Shown piece by piece: positions 9,230 to 20,167 of a DNA stretch of 64,000 bases; position 1 is the first letter of the stretch, and each line of letters starts with the position of its first letter. Source of the DNA: Amorphophallus konjac (lineage: Eukaryota; Streptophyta; Magnoliopsida; Alismatales; Araceae); NCBI GenBank assembly GCA_022559845.1, contig CM040128.1:222255643-222319642 (forward strand), in the 5' to 3' direction. Position numbers and translations under genes: made by a program. The notes under the pieces are model-generated. The model had not been told where the DNA came from. It did not search any database and was given only the letters and a program-made list of their open reading frames with translations.

Positions 9230-12200
9230 CTAAGGGTAGTATTTCTTAAGATAAAGCCCATTCCAAGGGTGGGATAACTCGGTCCCTTCGGCGTTGACTA
9301 GCTTGTAGGCGTTGCCAGGGTACACGGCTTGAATTACAAATGGTCCTTCCCAATTGGGTTGGAGCTTAGAACGCGGCCCTCCAGGTTTGACAAAATTTCT
9401 TTTTACGACCATCTCACCGACTTTGAATTTTCTCTCAACGACTTTCTTTTGGTAAAAGCGAGCGAGTCTATTTTGATACACACGCGCGTGTTCGGCGGCG
9501 GCCAGCCGCTTCTCATCCAAAAGTTCCAACTGGGCGAGGAGTGAATTACGACGATCGTCGAGGGGAAATTCCTCATCCAATTGTACCCTGAGAGAAGGGA
9601 TCAGAGTCTCGTACGGGACTACCGCTTCCATACCATAAGTGAGGGCAAATGGAGTCTGCCCGGTGGGGGTACGGATTGAGGTGCGATAGGCCCATAGGGC
9701 TTCGATAAGCTTTTCTGGCCAGTCTGAAAACTTACTAGACTCGCAGGTTTTTTTGATGATTTTGAGCAATGTTTTATTGGTGGCCTCCGCTTGACCGTTA
9801 CCTTGTGGGTAATAAGGCGATGAATGATGCAATGCAATTCCGTACCTTTTGCAGAGGTCCTGTAGGTCCTGAGAAATGAATTGTGGCCCATTGTCGGTGA
9901 CGATCGTGCTTGGGACGCCGAATCTGGCGAGAATGTTCTTCATGATGAACTTGCAGACTGTTGACGCCTTGATTTCCGCGTAAGCTTCGGCTTCGGCCCA
10001 TTTGGTGAAGTATTCCGTCGCAGTAAGGATGAAAGATTTCTGCTTGGTGAGGGAATTGGGATCACCTAGGGGACCAATGATGTCGAATGCCCACATGGAG
10101 AAAGGCCACGGGGAGGATATTGGATGAAGTGAGGAAGATGGTGAATGGATTTTATCGGCGTGAAGTTGACACTTGACACACCTACGGACATAGACAGCAC
10201 AATCCTCTTCCATGGTGGGCCAATAAAAGCCTTGACGAATGATCTTCTTGGCGAGCATCTGACTATTCACGTGGCCACCGCACACACCCGAGTGCGTCTC
10301 TTCTACACATTTCCAAACCTCATCGTCATCAAGACATCTTAACAGAATACCACTAAGGCTCCTTCTATAGAGTAGACCTCCAACCAATGTATATTTCTGA
10401 GCCACCCTTCTTATGGCTTTCTTGTCCTCTGCGGTGGCCCCTTCAGGATAAGACTGATCTTGGCAATATTTGACAATTTCATAGAACCATGGTTTCTCTT
10501 CATCAGCCAGTTCTTCTTCGGCCTCTGCCAACATGAGCTCCCTCTTCTCAAGGATATCTTCCTGCAGGATCTTCCTTGCTATCCTGTCTTTGATGTTTAC
10601 GTAGGAAGCATCATCGACTGCAGGGGCGTGAAGTTTGTAGATGGAAATGGACTTAAACCATCTTCCTAGAGGGAACCTTATGGATGATGCCAATGAGGCG
10701 AGGGCATCGGCGAGAATATTCTGATGACGAGGGATATGAACAAAGATCAGTTTTGTGAACAGTTTGGCAAAGGCAGCAGTGAGTTCTTGGTATGGCTTGA
10801 GTTTGGGATCGCGAGTGCGATACTTAGTGAGTACCTGGCGAAGGATGAGTTGACTATCACCTACGACTCGCAACTCAGTGATACGAAAAGAATGAGCGAG
10901 TCCTAGGCCAGCTAGAAGAGCTTCATATTCGGCTATATTGTTGGTGACTGGAAATTTGAGCTGGTATGCCAATGGGAATGTGAGGCCTTCCGGCGACAGG
11001 AGGGCGATGCCGATTCCTCTCCCTTGAGAATTCAGAGCTCCATCAAAATATAGCGTCCACATTGGCTCATCTGATTGGTTGATGGACATTAGTTCCTCAT
11101 CTGGAAACTCTGATTGGACGGGATCGAACTTGGGAAGAGGATGGTGAGCGAGATGCTCGGCTATGGCATAACCTTTAATCACCTTTTGCTGGATGTAGGT
11201 GATGTCGAACTGAGAGAGAAAACTTTGCCAGCGTGCTAGCCTATCCGTAAGGACGGCTTTCTCCAGAAGGAATTTGATAGGATTCATTCGAGCAATCAAG
11301 TGGACTTCGTGAGCCAAGAAGTAGTGCTTCAATTTCTGCACTACCCAAACGAGGGCAGCACAGGTTTTCTCCATGCCGGTGTACTTCTGCTCACAGGGAT
11401 TGAGAAGTTTGGACAAGTAATAGGTTGCCCGTTCCTTGCCTTCTTCATCAGCTTGTGCGAGGACGGCTCCCACGGAGTCATCCAAGACTGAGATGTAAAG
11501 GATCAGAGGTTTTTCTGGTTTAGGTGGAATGAGAACGGGTGGACTAGCCAGATATTCCTTCAAACCTTCAAAAGCTTTCTGACATTTAGAATTCCAGTGG
11601 AATTCTACTCCTGGCTTGGTCAACTCGTAGAGAGGTCTACACCTTTGTGAATGTTGAGACACAAACCGACGAATAAACTGCAGCCTGCCGATTAAACCTC
11701 GGACTTCCCTCAAATTCTTGGGAGGCGGCATATCCCTGATAGCCTTGGCTTTGTCGGGATCTATCTCGATCCCTCTTTTACTCACAATGAACCCCAGCAA
11801 TTTACCTGACGACACACCAAACACACATTTTTTCGGGTTCATTTTCAATTGGAATTCTCTTGACCTTTGCAAGACCTTAGCCAAAACTTCTGGATGTTCC
11901 ATCCTGGTCCTTGATTTCACCAATAAGTCATCCACATATACTTCCAGATATATGTGCATCATGTCATGAAATATGGCCATCATTGCTCTTTGGTAAGTAG
12001 CTCCAGCATTCTTTAACCCAAACGGCATGACCACGTAACAATATGTTCCCCAAGGGGTAGTGAATGACGTCTTTTCCTGATCCTCTTCTGCCAAACGAAT
12101 TTGATTGTATCCTGAAAATCCATCCATGAAAGAGAGGGTTTCAAAACCTGCCGTGTTATCAATTAACACATCAATGTGAGGTAAGGGAAAATCATCCTTT

Positions 12201-13009
12201 GGACACGCGCGGTTAAGGTCCCGGAAGTCGATGCAAATCCTGACTTTCCCATCTTTCTTCATGACCGGGACAATGTTCGCCACCCATTGAGGATAAAGAA
12301 CGACTCTAATGAACCTGGCTTTGTGGAGCTTATCGATCTCTTCTTTCATTTTCAAAGCCATCTGAGGGTGGAAACGCCTTAACCTTTGTTTTACCGAGAT
12401 GGACCCTGGTTTTAGGGTTAAACGGTGTTCGACCAAGGTTGAATCCAAACCCGGCATATCCTCGTAGCTCCATGCAAACGTGTCCTTATATTCCTTGAGG
12501 ACCTCAATTAATGCCTCTTCTTCAGAGGGTGGTAGGTTGTCACTTATGAGGATGATCCTAGGGTCTTCCTCAGTCCCCAAGTTGACTTCTTTGGTGGATT
12601 CTTCTACGGCGGTTGACGGCTCGTCGAATCTCCTCATTCCGCTAGCGTATGCGCCCGCCGCATCCTCATATTCCTCACCCTCATCTTCAGTGGGGCATTC
12701 TTCATTCGTGATCTCGTAGACTCCATACCCTTCATCAGATGCACAGTCGCCCTCGTATTCTATTTCGGGTAGCTGGATGGGATTTTCTAACAACTGGGGG
12801 ATGGCAAGAAGGGCCTGACACCTGGCGGCCAAATCCAGAAGGAATCGACGAGGGATCTGCCTACCCTTGGATTTCTTCCTAGGTACTACCCTTGGCCTAT
12901 CATTCCTAGATTGACTGACAATATTTACAGACGAAGAGGAAGATGAGGAGGATGGTGTAGAATGTACAGGAGAAGACCCCTCAGAGGAGGGGTAGAAAAG
13001 GTCGCTCAT
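9230..13009 (-). CDS. pol: Tat pol: reverse transcriptase, two RNases H, integrase (1259 aa)
   Basis: This polyprotein copies element RNA into DNA and integrates it. Reverse transcriptase spans about residues 180-450 with the catalytic YVDD near 358. The first RNase H follows (about 500-600, starting ILYISVLDDSVG). The second, archaeal-like RNase H begins near 650 (WTLYFDGALNSQG) and shows the NNIAEYEALL and GDSQL motifs. Integrase has its HHCC zinc region near 915-955, then D near 973 (AFDIIGP), D near 1038 (TDNGPQF) and E near 1070. There is no chromodomain. The N-terminal 130 residues are serine-rich, then acidic. The ATG overlaps the gag-pro stop as ATGA (13009-13006). Nothing looks broken. 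Expression is likely by a -1 frameshift on the A9 run or by reinitiation at ATGA. Confidence 0.93.
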   Translation of the reverse strand: MSDLFYPSSEGSSPVHSTPSSSSSSSSVNIVSQSRNDRPRVVPRKKSKGRQIPRRFLLDLAARCQALLAIPQLLENPIQLPEIEYEGDCASDEGYGVYEITNEECPTEDEGEEYEDAAGAYASGMRRFDEPSTAVEESTKEVNLGTEEDPRIILISDNLPPSEEEALIEVLKEYKDTFAWSYEDMPGLDSTLVEHRLTLKPGSISVKQRLRRFHPQMALKMKEEIDKLHKARFIRVVLYPQWVANIVPVMKKDGKVRICIDFRDLNRACPKDDFPLPHIDVLIDNTAGFETLSFMDGFSGYNQIRLAEEDQEKTSFTTPWGTYCYVVMPFGLKNAGATYQRAMMAIFHDMMHIYLEVYVDDLLVKSRTRMEHPEVLAKVLQRSREFQLKMNPKKCVFGVSSGKLLGFIVSKRGIEIDPDKAKAIRDMPPPKNLREVRGLIGRLQFIRRFVSQHSQRCRPLYELTKPGVEFHWNSKCQKAFEGLKEYLASPPVLIPPKPEKPLILYISVLDDSVGAVLAQADEEGKERATYYLSKLLNPCEQKYTGMEKTCAALVWVVQKLKHYFLAHEVHLIARMNPIKFLLEKAVLTDRLARWQSFLSQFDITYIQQKVIKGYAIAEHLAHHPLPKFDPVQSEFPDEELMSINQSDEPMWTLYFDGALNSQGRGIGIALLSPEGLTFPLAYQLKFPVTNNIAEYEALLAGLGLAHSFRITELRVVGDSQLILRQVLTKYRTRDPKLKPYQELTAAFAKLFTKLIFVHIPRHQNILADALASLASSIRFPLGRWFKSISIYKLHAPAVDDASYVNIKDRIARKILQEDILEKRELMLAEAEEELADEEKPWFYEIVKYCQDQSYPEGATAEDKKAIRRVAQKYTLVGGLLYRRSLSGILLRCLDDDEVWKCVEETHSGVCGGHVNSQMLAKKIIRQGFYWPTMEEDCAVYVRRCVKCQLHADKIHSPSSSLHPISSPWPFSMWAFDIIGPLGDPNSLTKQKSFILTATEYFTKWAEAEAYAEIKASTVCKFIMKNILARFGVPSTIVTDNGPQFISQDLQDLCKRYGIALHHSSPYYPQGNGQAEATNKTLLKIIKKTCESSKFSDWPEKLIEALWAYRTSIRTPTGQTPFALTYGMEAVVPYETLIPSLRVQLDEEFPLDDRRNSLLAQLELLDEKRLAAAEHARVYQNRLARFYQKKVVERKFKVGEMVVKRNFVKPGGPRSKLQPNWEGPFVIQAVYPGNAYKLVNAEGTELSHPWNGLYLKKYYP

Positions 13010-16000
13010 CGGACCTTGGACGGGTGGTCCGCAAGGCGGTACGCACCCGTGGGAGATGTAGGAGGTTTCCTCAACGAAGATGTGTTGTTGGAGAGTTTGA
13101 AAATTGACGTTTTTTTTTCGTTTTCATTTTTAATGACAAAGCAGTGAAAAGAGATTGGAGGAGAGAAGAAAGTGGTTATGGCTAGAGGATTGTGTGGCTC
13201 GTAGAGCAGATCATGGTTGAAGACCTGGCGCGGGTTGAAAAGCCCGCGTAGGTATGTAAGCAAAGAAGGGGACCTGGGAAGATCATCAGACAATTGTCTG
13301 GCCCAGGAAGAAGATATCAGCAAAGGCTGAGACGAGTGGATGGAGAGGATGGCGGCTAATGAGCCGTCGACGGTAATGTTGAGGACGGATGAAGATCCGT
13401 TGATGACAGAGTCCTTCTGGCGAGGATGAGGATAGTTTGGAACCTTGGCAAGAGTGGTAATATTCTCTGGTATTTCGGAGATCAATGGTGGTCTTTCAAG
13501 CTGTGGAGATGAGAACATCCTTTCCAGTGCAACGGAAATGTCCCATATATCGAACCATTTGTCCCACTCGCATTCCGGATCTTTGATCTTGCCTCTTTTG
13601 GTGATCCTCGGACATTTTTCAGCAAAATATACAGCATGTGATTCCCCATATGCTTCTCGTGGGTGATCTCCCATCTGAACAACGGGTCCTCTGTTGAAGT
13701 GGTTTGATAGAGTCCACGTGAGGGGCTTCCAATCCGCCTTGAATGGTCCTTTGAAGCCTAGGCCAAACCTGCGGTTCGGCCTAATTTCCTTTGGCGGTTT
13801 GAGCATTCCCTGTAACTGTACGCCCAGCCCTTTTCCTTGTCGATAGCCGATGTTCCTCATAATCTCCCAACCTTTGGAGTGAAAAGGGAGACACGATGTT
13901 GTGGTTGCCCTGACCGGCTCTTTTGGTGCTAGTGGCATGCGAGATGGATCACGCACGTCCAGCAGTGACAATATGGGCCGATGAGACGGCCAAACAGAGG
14001 GCAGAGAGGTGTTGATAGCATCCACTGTGTGAAGGACAGGTGTACTGACCACTTTAATAATTCTCCCGTTGTAAGGAAACTTCAGGCACTGATGGTTGGT
14101 GGAAGGCACAGCGTCCATGGCTTCAATGTAAGGACGACCCAGTATGGCCTTGAATGTGGGGTCCATGTCGAGGACATGGAATTCCGTGGGAATTGCCATG
14201 GGGCCTAGTTCTGCCTTCAGAATAATCATCCCCTGCGGCGGCCTTTTGCTATTGTCATAGGCCATGACCGTGATCGAGGAAGGTCTTATTTGTTCCTCGT
14301 CAACCCCACACAACTGAAGAGTGCTCATGGAGATCACATTTATGGACGCACCCGTGTCGACAAGACACGGGTTTATGGATACCCCATTAATTTTTATTGA
14401 AATGCACAATGCATATTTCCGAGATTCCTTGGGAGCGAGCTCGTAGTTGTGAAACATGATGACTGGTTGTGTGTCTGTTGGGGTTAGGACGGTCGAAATC
14501 TTCTCCACGGGGAGGTCTTCATTAACCATGACCTTTTGAAGATATTCCATCAAGGCCGTCTGGTGGGATGTGGATCTTTGAAGTAGCTCTAGGATGGAGA
14601 TCCGGGCAGGCGTCTTGTCCAAGTGTTTCAGTAGATCATACTGTGTTCCAGGGATAGCTCTTTCTGGTTGTTCTGCATCATCCTTCTCTGGCTGAGATTG
14701 CTCGGGATTCTGACTGTTGTGGGGGAAAACCCTGTGGAAAATCCTTCCACTCCGGAGCACCATTGCCTGCGGCTTTTGTACCTCTGTGGGGGTAGCAGTG
14801 GGTTTTAACAGGGGTTTGAGGGGTAGTAGTGGAGGAATGGTTGATGAAGCAGGGGTGATGACGGGAGCAGGGATTCTGATGAGGGGTTTGTTAGGTGGAG
14901 GCATGGAGGAGGTAGAGGGGATATCGCGCGGATTATGAAGGATAAGGGGTTTGGAAGGTGGAGGTGGAGGTAAGGTTTGAAACGGGTAAAGGTTTTGAGG
15001 CGGATGGTGGGTGATGAGTGGTTTTGAAGGCATTAGTGGTGATGTGGTGGAGAAAGACGGGGTTATGTATGGTGGACGGATGATAAGGGGTTTAGAAGGC
15101 GTAGGGGTAAATGTGGTAGAGGTGGATGGTAAAGTGGGGGAGTGGGAGAAGGTGAGAGGGTGTGAAGGCGTAGTAGAAAGTGTCGGTTGATAGGAGGTCG
15201 GGGTGCGGATGAGAGGGCGTAACGGTAGTGGAAATGGTGAAGGCGATACCGATGCGGGTTGATGAGAGAGAGGTGCTACCCGGGCAAGGTGAGAGGGGTG
15301 CATGACGATAGGGTTGGAGGTATAAAGGATGGAGGTACTTTCCTGGTGCCACACCTGCTCTCTCCCGACTTCCGGGAAGGAGGAGATGGGGTTAACCTGA
15401 TGATTGGGCTGTTGGTGCTCTGGTAGTGGATTCTGGATTATGCCCATGTCGGGCTGTTGTTGTGGGGCCTGCTGAGGCTGTTGTTGTTGTGGTGGTTGCT
15501 GCTGCTGCTGCTGTTGTAACTGCTGCTGTGGCCTCTGAGGAGGTCTCCTAGCCTTGAGAGCCGCGACGTACCGTCTCATCTCATCCCAATCTATTTGATG
15601 TTCATCATTCATATCATGGATGTAATCTTTGAAATGGAAGCAGTAATCCACTGTGTGTCCCGGCTGCCTGTGGTAGACGCAGTATTTGGAGGTATCAACA
15701 TTGGGGGGCCAGGCGGGCCTTTCTCTGGGTAGGGCGAGTTGGTTTGATGCCATGAGGGCATTAAAAATATCTGCTAAGGTTTCTGGCAATGGTGGATAGT
15801 AGGCTCTCTTAGGACCGAGCGGCCTCCTTTGTTGCTGTTGGGGACCATAGTTCCCCGGGGGTGGAACTTGGTTGTACTGAAGCGGTGGTTGTTGTTGTTG
15901 AGGTTGTGGTTGTTGTTGCTGGGGTTGGCGTAATGGAGGCATATTATCCTGGGGTGGATTATTTTGGGGTGGAGGACGGAGAGGGAAAGGACCTGGTTGA

Positions 16001-17352
16001 AGGGGTAGTCGGGGCATTTGTGGAGGCCTTGGGTTGACTGCATAGTTGGCATTGTTGACCGCACTGACTTGCTCATTTGTCACGACCCCTTCTGTGGCTC
16101 CGCCCGGGACACCAGCGCCTGTCTTTCTGACCACTTTGGGCTTCGGCGACTCAAACATGTTCATGATGGGGGAGTCTTTTAGCTGGGTTTGGATGTATCG
16201 GGCCCTTTCATAGAGTTCCTCCATTGTAGTAAGTTTATTCATGGCGAGGACGTGTCTGAACTGCGGGGTTGCATTAGACACAATCATCTTCACTTGTTCG
16301 GGCTCGGAGAGGGTATCCCTTATTCTTTCCGCCAGAGACCTCCATCTATCAGCATATCGGACAAAATCCTCGTCGGGTTTCATCTTTTCGGCCACTAGGT
16401 CGGTAATGGAGAGTGAGGGACCGACCCTATCCCTATATTTCTGCAAGAACCTTCTCTGCACTATTTCAAAATTCTCGGCCTCGCGGGGCTCCAGAGAATA
16501 GAACCACTCAAGCGCGGGACCATCCAATGATCTCCGAAAGAGGTATGCCAGGGACCTCTGATCGTTTTGCCAATAGGAGGACTCATACATGAAGTCCTTG
16601 AGGTGAATGAAGGGGTTGCCGGTACCATTGTATCTGCGGTACGTGGGCATTTCGGAGGGAGGAAGATGAATGACGGGGAGGATTGGCAAAGCAACCTCCG
16701 AGGTGGCTTTCACGTCCACCATTCTTCTCAGATTTTGAAACTGCTCGTCCATGCGATTGAACCTATTGAGGAGCGATTGGGCGAGCTCCTCTGGGGGTGA
16801 AGGTGGCACTTGCCATTGGGGGAGAAACTGTCTCCCGGAGACTTGAGGGGGAAACCCGGAATGAGAGGGAACTGTCGGACCACCGACAGTTGGCCCTGGC
16901 TGAAACAGTGTGTGAGGAACACCGGGAGTTTGAGATTGTGACGGGAATTGGAATGAGGGAGGTTGTTGGCTCGCTTGTCCTTGAAGCGAGGGAGACTGGA
17001 TGGCTTGCGCCAATGAAGGAGATGGAATGGCCTGCACGGACTCGTGGAGAGGTGCGATAGCCGGAGTTGACTCCTGGGGCGTGGGGGAAACAGATTTCCC
17101 CTTTAGAATGGCCTGGAAGGCCCGGAGCTGTTCAGAGGTAAGCTCCGTGTTGGCGAGGACGCCCAGTAAGGAAGTGATATCCTGTCGCGGGGACGTGTCC
17201 CCGGCAATAACCTGCACCTCATGCGAGGGGTCATGAGAAGGACCCGAGTCCATAGCATGGACTCGCGGGTCGGCTGTCAAACCACGGCTAGGGTGGTTCT
17301 CCTGAGAAGACTCGTGAGACATGCTCACAGTTCTCCCAGAACGCAAAAACAT
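13006..17352 (-). CDS. gag-pro: Tat gag-protease with G-patch-like segment (1448 aa)
   Basis: This frame supplies the capsid precursor and the protease. The Gag core lies at about residues 230-350 (YRRYNGTGNPF onward). Glutamine-rich stretches flank a CX2HX4HX4C zinc knuckle near 560. A proline-rich linker at about 700-860 repeats KPLI or KPLL five times. A second LRSGR motif follows, matching the one at the N-terminus. The aspartic protease motif DTGASINVIS is near 999. A G-patch-like stretch (GYRQGKGLG) is near 1165-1180, followed by a region I do not recognise. The length is large for a plant gag-pro. I chose the first ATG; another lies ten codons in. The stop overlaps the pol start by four bases. 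Copy A differs by few bases and by one extra A near the end. Confidence 0.92.
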   Translation of the reverse strand: MFLRSGRTVSMSHESSQENHPSRGLTADPRVHAMDSGPSHDPSHEVQVIAGDTSPRQDITSLLGVLANTELTSEQLRAFQAILKGKSVSPTPQESTPAIAPLHESVQAIPSPSLAQAIQSPSLQGQASQQPPSFQFPSQSQTPGVPHTLFQPGPTVGGPTVPSHSGFPPQVSGRQFLPQWQVPPSPPEELAQSLLNRFNRMDEQFQNLRRMVDVKATSEVALPILPVIHLPPSEMPTYRRYNGTGNPFIHLKDFMYESSYWQNDQRSLAYLFRRSLDGPALEWFYSLEPREAENFEIVQRRFLQKYRDRVGPSLSITDLVAEKMKPDEDFVRYADRWRSLAERIRDTLSEPEQVKMIVSNATPQFRHVLAMNKLTTMEELYERARYIQTQLKDSPIMNMFESPKPKVVRKTGAGVPGGATEGVVTNEQVSAVNNANYAVNPRPPQMPRLPLQPGPFPLRPPPQNNPPQDNMPPLRQPQQQQPQPQQQQPPLQYNQVPPPGNYGPQQQQRRPLGPKRAYYPPLPETLADIFNALMASNQLALPRERPAWPPNVDTSKYCVYHRQPGHTVDYCFHFKDYIHDMNDEHQIDWDEMRRYVAALKARRPPQRPQQQLQQQQQQQPPQQQQPQQAPQQQPDMGIIQNPLPEHQQPNHQVNPISSFPEVGREQVWHQESTSILYTSNPIVMHPSHLARVAPLSHQPASVSPSPFPLPLRPLIRTPTSYQPTLSTTPSHPLTFSHSPTLPSTSTTFTPTPSKPLIIRPPYITPSFSTTSPLMPSKPLITHHPPQNLYPFQTLPPPPPSKPLILHNPRDIPSTSSMPPPNKPLIRIPAPVITPASSTIPPLLPLKPLLKPTATPTEVQKPQAMVLRSGRIFHRVFPHNSQNPEQSQPEKDDAEQPERAIPGTQYDLLKHLDKTPARISILELLQRSTSHQTALMEYLQKVMVNEDLPVEKISTVLTPTDTQPVIMFHNYELAPKESRKYALCISIKINGVSINPCLVDTGASINVISMSTLQLCGVDEEQIRPSSITVMAYDNSKRPPQGMIILKAELGPMAIPTEFHVLDMDPTFKAILGRPYIEAMDAVPSTNHQCLKFPYNGRIIKVVSTPVLHTVDAINTSLPSVWPSHRPILSLLDVRDPSRMPLAPKEPVRATTTSCLPFHSKGWEIMRNIGYRQGKGLGVQLQGMLKPPKEIRPNRRFGLGFKGPFKADWKPLTWTLSNHFNRGPVVQMGDHPREAYGESHAVYFAEKCPRITKRGKIKDPECEWDKWFDIWDISVALERMFSSPQLERPPLISEIPENITTLAKVPNYPHPRQKDSVINGSSSVLNITVDGSLAAILSIHSSQPLLISSSWARQLSDDLPRSPSLLTYLRGLFNPRQVFNHDLLYEPHNPLAITTFFSPPISFHCFVIKNENEKKTSIFKLSNNTSSLRKPPTSPTGAYRLADHPSKVR

Positions 17353-17952
17353 ACACTAGCAAGTAGGTAGCAGAGATTATCAAACAAGTGGATGCCTTTA
17401 CGCCCTTTTTTTTGTTTTGATTTTGATGATTTTTTTTGTGTGTTTTTAGCGAGATCCGAAGTTCACACAAGATAGGGACCCTAGTTTATTTTTTTGTTTC
17501 ACCGCCGTGTCAGCTAGGGTCTCTCGTCTCACCACGAATGAAATGACTAACTTCGGGGAACTTCAATGGTACAACCAGCCCAGTGAATGAAGAGGAGATT
17601 CTTTGATGTCGGGGACTTACGGAGGTCCCAGTGTAGGAGATTCTAGTCCGTTGAGAGGAATTCCCAAACGGAGAGTCCTTCCTTCACCGGGAAAGGGTGA
17701 TCCTCAAAAAAAATGAAAAAAAGGATAGAAAAGAGGAATGGATGTATGCAATGGAATGCTGACAGATATATGGAGTGGGAAAACAACAGAAATAACAAAC
17801 ATGTAATAAACAAAGAACCAATCAGAACTGACGGTGCTGCCGTGAGCACAACGGGGGCGCGCGTGGGCGCCAAGGTGGAGAGGCACGGGTGGTGCCGAAC
17901 TTGTAAGGGTAGCCGGGAGGAAGCAGTAGACGTCCCACCGTGATCGCCAATC
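17353..17952 (-). other. 5' leader of Tat copy B with primer-binding site
   Basis: This repeats the copy A leader with a few substitutions and small indels. The primer site is at 17932-17949 and is identical to copy A. No coding content is recognised. Confidence 0.8.
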
Positions 17953-20167
17953 TGTGAGCGACGTCACGCGGTTCGGAGTTCGATGGTGCGAGGAAGAGGA
18001 TGCGAGAGCGCGCGGGCTCCTCTTTTTTTGTTTGTTTTGCTGTTTGCTGCAACACAGAGATGAGAGAAGAGAGAGAAGGGGCCACCACGAGAGATTGCTC
18101 CGGCGGGGCGAGCGGGACAAGTATAATATAGCAAGATATGGGGTTCAAACGGCCATAGCGGGAAGTGACTCGCTGCGACCTCGAGGGGACGGGAATGGTG
18201 CAGAAATTAAATAACAAAAATTGAAACGGCCATTGGGGAAGTGACTCACCGCGGCCTCGAGAATATGAGCAGAATATAGCAGAATATAAAAGAGAATATA
18301 AGAACAGAGATTTAAACGGCCATTGGGGAAGTGACTCGCCGCGGCCTCGAGAATATGAGCAGAATATAACAGAATATAGAGAGAGTATAAGAACGGAAAT
18401 TTAAACGGCCATTGGGGAAGTGACTCGCCGCGGCCTCGATGATATGAGCAGAATATAACAGAATATAGAGAGAATGTAAGAACGGAAATTTAAACGGCCA
18501 TTGGGGAAGTGACTCGCCGCGGCCTCGATGATATAAACGAAATATAACAGGATATAAAGAGAATATGAGAACAGAAATTTAAACGGCCATTGGAGAAGTG
18601 ACTCGCCGCGGCCTCGATGAAAAGATGTGATCGCCAGGGGCCGAAAGACCCCAAAATAAGAAAGTGATCGCGCCTACCTCAAGAGCTGGAGATGGCGGGT
18701 TGCTTCTTCCTCTCCTTCCGGCCGGCCGACGGAGAGGGCTTTCCTCGGGTACCCTTGCAAAACAACGACAAATAAATGACAAGTGGATTAGAAAGATGGA
18801 GGCGTAGTATTCAAATCCTCGCGGTAAAAATAACGAAATGATGGCAAGACACACACCTGGTTGGTGTTATCTTTTAAACCCCTCTCGGACTCGAGTAGGA
18901 GGAAAATGAGATGATGAATGCAAGAAGTATAAGAGAAGAGGCGCCCTTGTGAAGGGGGATAGAGGATGCAATATGATGAATGTAAAGAACTATGGAGAAA
19001 AAGGGGAAGAAAAAGCTTATTGGATGAGCCGAGGGTGAAATCCGGCGGAGCTCCGGCAGCGTGGGGACGACGGGGAAGCGCGGTGGATGAAGACGACCTT
19101 CCTCTCGCGAGCGTAGGCACCCGAGAAGCCGGCAGAACCTCCACCTACAAAAGACCCCACGGGTTAGAAAAATGACTCCGTAGCCTCTGGGCTCCGGCAG
19201 CCTATCGGATCACTGCTTAGCTCTCCTAGAACTGAGGGGGTGGGCCTCTATTTATAGAGTTCCGGAAGGTGGAGGCGTCCAGGACCCTGGACACCTCCAT
19301 CAGGGCCGAAATAATATTTTATTCTATTTTTATTGATTTTTTTAGAATACTTTTATGGGGGCGTCCAGGGTCCCGGACGCCTCTAACAGGTCCACCGAAA
19401 ATCGACGACGGCCGCACGCGGTTTGGCACAATGCGTGGTTTTGTGAGCGGCGCCTCGTGATTCAAAAATGGGCGCGTCCAGTCAGCTGGACGTCTCTAAA
19501 TTTGGCTTTTTTCACGCACGACAAACCGTCGTTCGGTGGCCGGCGCCCGTGAGTGAGTTGATGAAGGCGTCCAGGGGCTTGGACGCCTCCAAAACTTTAT
19601 TATTTTTTTATTTTTCTGTTGTCTTTTATACAAGGGCTGGCATTTTTATTTTTTTATTTGTTTTTATGGAGGCGTCCAGGGGTCTGGACGCCTCCATTAA
19701 TATATATATAATTTATTTTTATTTTTTTTTGTATGCCAACTGGCATTTTACACTTATTTTTTATTTTTTTTTTTATGGAGGCGTCCAGGGTCCTGGACGC
19801 CTCCATAAATATATATTTTTTTATATTTTTATATTTGGTTTTGGGCCCTGAGAAAAGAATAAAACAAATTAAAATCATGGGGGCGTCCAGGGTCCTGGAC
19901 GCCCCCATTAAGACCCACCCGGGTCCTTAGATCGGGCGTCGGCGGCCGCCCGGCAGATATCCTTCTTGGTTCCGGAACCTCCTGATGCGTTCGACTGGTG
20001 TTGATGCCGTCCGAATGCCGTGACGAGACGATTCCGGATGCCGAAAAGGGCGGAAGAAGACTCAAGAAAAGGAAGCACTCAAGTGATTCAAAACGCGTAA
20101 GCCGTCGCGGGACGTTGTATAGTAATATGAGACTTTCTCAGGAGACGTCAGGAATGGCGTGTCTACA
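17953..20167 (-). repeat. 5' LTR of Tat copy B (2215 bp)
   Basis: This has the same architecture as the copy A LTR: start TGTAGACACG at 20167, seven palindromes at about 19271-19908, a TATA box near 19250-19258, the tandem 90-bp array near 18148-18620, and the end at 17953. Differences from copy A are scattered single bases and T-run length changes. One small difference near 18005 removes two bases beside GCGAGAGCG. Confidence 0.9.

Larger units (their letters stand above)
8589..20167 (-). mobile_element. Tat/Ogre-type Ty3-gypsy LTR retrotransposon, copy B (3' LTR not assembled)
   Basis: On the minus strand the order is 5' LTR (20167-17953), primer site (17949-17932), leader, gag-protease (17352-13006), pol (13009-9230), 3' untranslated region and a purine tract at the gap edge. 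Pol order is RT, RNase H, a second RNase H, then integrase. The second RNase H and the absence of a chromodomain place it in the Tat/Ogre group. Both coding frames are open from start to stop, so it could be autonomous. The DNA beyond the 5' LTR begins CTCTC (20168-20172), the candidate target duplication. Confidence 0.9.

Noticed and set aside
1..20167. Reading Tat copies A and B as one tandem LTR-internal-LTR-internal element sharing the LTR at 5152-7364
   Set aside because: The minus strand before 7364 (GATGATGTC) is not a polypurine tract, whereas a good tract sits at the gap edge at 8589. Separate insertions fit better.
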